This document shows positions 13,803 to 16,385 of a stretch of 16,385 nt of DNA, one piece after another. Position numbers and translations under genes: made by a program. The DNA comes from DATJPR01 sp035506295 (GTDB lineage: Bacteria; Bacteroidota; Ignavibacteria; UBA10030; UBA6906): the NCBI GenBank assembly GCA_035506295.1, contig DATJPR010000090.1, positions 1 through 16,385 on the forward strand, in the 5' to 3' direction. The notes below the pieces were generated by a model. That model searched no databases, was not told the DNA's origin, and was given only the letters and a program-made list of their open reading frames with translations. Each line of letters opens with the position of its first letter. Position 1 is the stretch's first letter.

Positions 13803-14012
13803 TTACTCCTGCGCTTCCTGGCGATCCCCCGCTATAGGCACATACCCCCGGCATTCGAGCACAGGCAGCCGGGGGTATTTTTCAAACGACGGATCGGATT
13901 GCGACCGTTGACACAAGATGAACACGCTCCCCCGGCCGCTCTTCACCACCATGCGGTAGCGACAGGCATCGCAAAGACTGGCCGGGAGCGGAGTCGGTGT
14001 TTCTTGTGGCAT
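13803..14012 (-). CDS. Small four-cysteine protein, zinc-ribbon-like
   Basis: A 69-residue protein with C14 and C17 (CDAC), C34 and C54. Segments CRYRMVVKSGRGSVFILC and YPRLPVLECRGYVP look strongly conserved in type; I recall similar short proteins (pattern C-x-x-C, RGSVF, LC, YPRLPVLEC) in many bacteria, without a known function. The four cysteines suggest one structural zinc site. The ATG is ten bases past the stop of the VOC-family gene and directly follows a hairpin; there is no SD, so re-initiation after the VOC gene is likely. A GTG three bases upstream is the alternative start. Residues 46-56 are encoded by DNA that happens to form an 11-bp inverted repeat. Confidence 0.75.
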   Translation of the reverse strand: MPQETPTPLPASLCDACRYRMVVKSGRGSVFILCQRSQSDPSFEKYPRLPVLECRGYVPIAGDRQEAQE

Positions 14013-14037
14013 CACCGGTGGTGGTTCACACCACCGG
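14012..14037 (-). promoter_or_regulatory. Coupling hairpin between VOC and four-Cys genes
   Basis: CCGGTGGTG (14015-14023) and CACCACCGG (14029-14037) form a perfect 9-bp stem with a five-base loop. On the minus-strand mRNA the 5' arm encodes the last codons of the VOC gene (Pro-Val-Val), the stop UGA opens the loop, and the AUG of the next gene lies two bases after the 3' arm. A ribosome ending the VOC gene would open the stem. Confidence 0.6.
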
Positions 14038-14424
14038 AGCGGGTTCTGCAGCAGCCGGAGCTACCGCCTGCGCTTTCGGGAGGTTTTCCCACAGGCAGAG
14101 CGCGCATCCGTCGGGGGTTTGGAATTGGGCAAAGAAGCCCATGTCGCTGACCGGCGTTTTTTTCGTCAACACCTTTCCACGCGCCTTTTTGATTTCCTTA
14201 AGCTTCGCATCGATGTCCTCGACATTAATATAGACGTTCACCTGTCCCTTCTTCGGCATCTTTTTCACGAGCATGAATCCGCCACCTGGCTCGACACCGG
14301 TCTTGAAGGTCACGTACTTCACTTCGGGGTAATCTTTGAACTCCCAACCGAAGATCGTTCCGAAAAACTTCTTTGCCCTTTTCAGGTTGGTGGTTGGAAT
14401 CTCGATGTGGCCAACACTATGCAT
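14026..14424 (-). CDS. VOC-superfamily protein (glyoxalase/bleomycin-resistance fold)
   Basis: A 132-residue single VOC module. SVGHIEIPTTNLKRAKKFFGTIFGWEF opens it (H6 as probable metal ligand; read here as GHIEIP then FFGTIFGW). GGGFMLVKK and VNVYINVEDIDA start the second half, and FAQFQTPDGCALCLWEN closes it with E113 as the other probable ligand. VOC proteins include glyoxalase I, dioxygenases and drug-binding proteins; this subgroup ('predicted lactoylglutathione lyase-like', with the TPDGxxxxLWE ending) has no firm substrate. AAGGAGG lies five bases upstream of ATG, a strong start. The tail AQAVAPAAAEPAPVV is low-complexity. The next gene is translationally coupled, and hutU lies 42 bp upstream. 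Confidence 0.88.
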   Translation of the reverse strand: MHSVGHIEIPTTNLKRAKKFFGTIFGWEFKDYPEVKYVTFKTGVEPGGGFMLVKKMPKKGQVNVYINVEDIDAKLKEIKKARGKVLTKKTPVSDMGFFAQFQTPDGCALCLWENLPKAQAVAPAAAEPAPVV

Positions 14425-14466
14425 AATACCCTCCTTGGAGATGGTACATGGTGAGCTTTGGAGATG

Positions 14467-16152
14467 TTATGAACGCAGCGGGGTGTCCAGCATCGGCATC
14501 CTGATCCCCAGCGCTCGCGCGTTCTGTACTGCACGCTCGTAGCCAGCATCGGCATGGCGAATGATCCCCATGCCGGGGTCGTACGTCAGAACTCGATCAA
14601 GTCGCACCGCGGCGTCTTGCGTGCCGTCGGCGACGACCACCATTCCTGCATGAATGGAAAGCCCCATCCCGACTCCGCCACCGTGGTGCACACTGACCCA
14701 GCTCGCGCCGCCGGTCGCATTAAGCAGCGCATTAAGGATCGGCCAGTCGGCGATAGCATCGCTTCCATCCTTCATCTTTTCAGTCTCCCGATTGGGCGAT
14801 GCGACGGAACCGCAATCGAGGTGGTCTCTTCCGATCACGATCGGCGCCCGGACTTCGCCACGGGCGACAAGATCGTTGAAGATCTTTCCCATCTTTGCCC
14901 GTTCACCATAGCCGAGCCAGCAGATTCGTGCAGGGAGACCCTGGAAGTGCACCTGCCTCTGCGCCTTGTCGATCCACCGGCAGAGAGCTGCATTGTCGGG
15001 AAACGTCTCCATCACTGCGCGATCCGTGCGCAGGATATCCTCCGGGTCGCCGGACAAGGCAGCCCAGCGGAATGGGCCCTTGCCGTCGCAGAAGAGCGGT
15101 CGGATGTATTCGGGGACGAAGCCCGGGATATCGAATGCATCCTGCACCCCGCCTGCTTGCGCTTCGCCTCTGATGTTATTGCCGTAGTCGAACGTCACCG
15201 CGCCTCGTTGCTTAAGGTGCAGCATCGCCCGGACATGTTCACAGATGGAAGCTTTGGACCTGCGGATATATTCCTGCGGGTCGCTTGCGCGAAGCGCAAT
15301 CGCCTCCTCGTACGGCATGTGAGCAGGGACGTAGCCATTCAGCGTATCATGCGCCGAGGTCTGGTCCGTGAGTATGTCGATCCGCACGTCGCGCCGGGTG
15401 AGTTCGGGGAGCACTTCGGCTGCATTTCCCAGAAGCGCGATGGATTTCGGTTCGTTGCGTTCTCGTGATTTCGACGCAAGGGCAAGCGCTTCATCGAGCG
15501 TTTCCGCCATCGTGTCGACATAGCCGGTCTTGAGCCGTTTCTCGATCCTTGCGCGATCGACTTCCACTGCCAGGCACACGGCGCCGTTCATCGTCGCAGC
15601 CAACGGTTGGGCGCCGCCCATGCCGCCGAGGCCGGCGGTCACCAGCAACCGACCAGCAAGCGTCCCCTTGAAGTATCGTTCCGCTACCGCTGCAAACGTC
15701 TCATACGTCCCCTGCAGAATTCCCTGCGTTCCGATGTAGATCCAGCTCCCCGCCGTCATCTGCCCGTACATCGTCAGCCCCAAGGCCTCCAACCTGCGGA
15801 ATTCATCCCACGTCGCCCACTTCGGGACGAGCATCGCATTGGAGATCAGGACCCGGGGCGCGTTGACGTGCGTGCGGAATATCCCTACCGGCTTCCCTGA
15901 CTGCACGAGCAGCGTCTCGTCGTTCTCAAGCTGTCGGAGTGAACGAATGATCGCTTCATAGCATTCCCAATTGCGTGCGGCCTTCCCCGCACCGCCGTAC
16001 ACAATGAGTTGTTCAGGCTTCTCCCCAACCTCCGGGTCGAGGTTGTTCATCAGCATGCGCATCGCCGCTTCCTGCACCCACCCTTTGCAGGAGAGCGTCG
16101 TCCCTCGCGGAGCCCGTATTGGAGCTGTGGCGACCGTTCCGCCGGTTTTCAT
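14467..16152 (-). CDS. hutU: Urocanate hydratase (urocanase)
   Basis: A full-length 561-residue urocanase, the usual size for the family. It converts urocanate and water to 4-imidazolone-5-propanoate, the second step of histidine degradation, in the cytosol with tightly bound NAD+ as electrophile. Family hallmarks are VYGGAGKAARNW (51-62), the dinucleotide loop TAGLGGMGGAQP (172-183), and the signature FQGLPARICWLGYGER (403-418) with the conserved C411. DYGNNIRGEA and GRDHLDCGSVASP also match. AGGA precedes ATG 16152. Neither hutH, hutI nor hutG is in the window; upstream is a 65-residue gene and the window then ends, so the rest of the pathway may lie beyond 16385 or elsewhere. Downstream is a VOC-family protein. 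Confidence 0.97.
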   Translation of the reverse strand: MKTGGTVATAPIRAPRGTTLSCKGWVQEAAMRMLMNNLDPEVGEKPEQLIVYGGAGKAARNWECYEAIIRSLRQLENDETLLVQSGKPVGIFRTHVNAPRVLISNAMLVPKWATWDEFRRLEALGLTMYGQMTAGSWIYIGTQGILQGTYETFAAVAERYFKGTLAGRLLVTAGLGGMGGAQPLAATMNGAVCLAVEVDRARIEKRLKTGYVDTMAETLDEALALASKSRERNEPKSIALLGNAAEVLPELTRRDVRIDILTDQTSAHDTLNGYVPAHMPYEEAIALRASDPQEYIRRSKASICEHVRAMLHLKQRGAVTFDYGNNIRGEAQAGGVQDAFDIPGFVPEYIRPLFCDGKGPFRWAALSGDPEDILRTDRAVMETFPDNAALCRWIDKAQRQVHFQGLPARICWLGYGERAKMGKIFNDLVARGEVRAPIVIGRDHLDCGSVASPNRETEKMKDGSDAIADWPILNALLNATGGASWVSVHHGGGVGMGLSIHAGMVVVADGTQDAAVRLDRVLTYDPGMGIIRHADAGYERAVQNARALGIRMPMLDTPLRS

Positions 16153-16168
16153 TGGAGAATGTCCTGGT

Positions 16169-16366
16169 TCAGTCCTTAGCGATCAACCGAACTTCAAGCC
16201 GAACGACGGTGCTGTCGTTTTCGTCCTTGTCGGTCACCTGTTTCAGAGAGTGGACGTTCGTCACCGGAACAGTGAGGATCGTGTTATCGTCTTCGAACTC
16301 GATAAATTCCTTGTTCACTTTCTTCAGCGTTCCAAGGTTCGTTTTCTGACCGATGAACTTCTTCAT
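16169..16366 (-). CDS. Small acidic protein, possibly Sm-like barrel
   Basis: A 65-residue protein with no family I can name. Its pattern GTLKKVNKEFIEFED, then TILTVPVTNVHSLKQV, resembles the G-x-L-x-x-V-x-x-x-[FY]-[IV] and I-x-[IV]-P-x-x-x-[IV] strands of short Sm/Hfq-like or YlxS-C-terminal-type barrels. A charged stretch TDKDENDST and a last strand VVRLEVRLIAKD follow. It is encoded 16 bp upstream of hutU on the same strand and probably co-transcribed. It has no visible signal or membrane segment. ATG 16366 is the only in-frame start; CTGGA is a weak SD. Confidence 0.6.
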   Translation of the reverse strand: MKKFIGQKTNLGTLKKVNKEFIEFEDDNTILTVPVTNVHSLKQVTDKDENDSTVVRLEVRLIAKD

Positions 16367-16385
16367 GATATCCAGGACGCCCCCT

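Noticed and set aside
13842..13882. Perfect 11-bp GC-rich inverted repeat followed by five Ts on the plus strand, resembling an intrinsic terminator.
   Set aside because: It lies inside the small four-Cys gene, where it encodes the conserved-looking YPRLPVLECRGY stretch on the minus strand, and no plus-strand gene ends there. Codon constraint explains it better.
14554..15468. Long plus-strand open frame of about 300 codons.
   Set aside because: It is antisense to hutU, whose protein is unmistakable; the plus-strand product has no recognisable motif and arises from codon bias.

Overview
This is a moderately GC-rich bacterial chromosomal segment. Gene starts are mostly ATG, often behind AGGAGG-type Shine-Dalgarno (SD) sites. 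No phage, IS, CRISPR, tRNA or rRNA signature is visible. Secreted proteins, a lipoprotein with an LAGC lipobox, a c-type cytochrome remnant and a histidine-degradation gene suggest a free-living, probably Gram-negative heterotroph. A lineage of the Bacteroidota/Ignavibacteria type is a guess from overall gene flavour; nothing here is diagnostic.

Left part (1-3452, all minus strand): a beta-propeller lipoprotein is followed by a roughly 440-bp gap with a long imperfect hairpin. Then come a GyrI-like ligand-binding protein, a five-helix membrane protein and a membrane-anchored SAM methyltransferase. Divergent from the lipoprotein is an OmpR/PhoB-type response regulator and its sensor kinase (3641-5946), overlapping by ATGA. 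The kinase's 3' end abuts a decayed cytochrome c gene (5943-6270) that belonged downstream of a secreted DUF1579-like protein.

Middle (6818-11980): a divergent spacer holding five 13-bp tandem units leads into a secreted SGNH hydrolase on the plus strand. This converges with a 24-bp overlap on a GH39-type glycoside hydrolase, plausibly a plant-polysaccharide pair. Next on the minus strand are a DUF4395 membrane protein, with an 18-bp palindrome and an SD-masking hairpin upstream, two neighbouring DUF1801 proteins, and a one-helix membrane protein coupled to the second of them.

Right part (11981-16385, minus strand): a gene-free spacer is followed by a membrane-bound SpoIIE/RsbU-type PP2C phosphatase. 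Upstream of it is a REPIN-like pair of palindromes. A small four-cysteine protein is coupled to a VOC-family protein through a hairpin whose loop carries the VOC stop codon. Urocanase (hutU) follows, preceded by a 65-residue protein with an Sm-like sequence pattern. No other hut gene lies in the window.

I see no clear multi-gene novel system. The most unusual material is regulatory or repeat structure (6901-6965, 10166-10225, 13663-13764, 14012-14037) and the frameshifted, truncated cytochrome.
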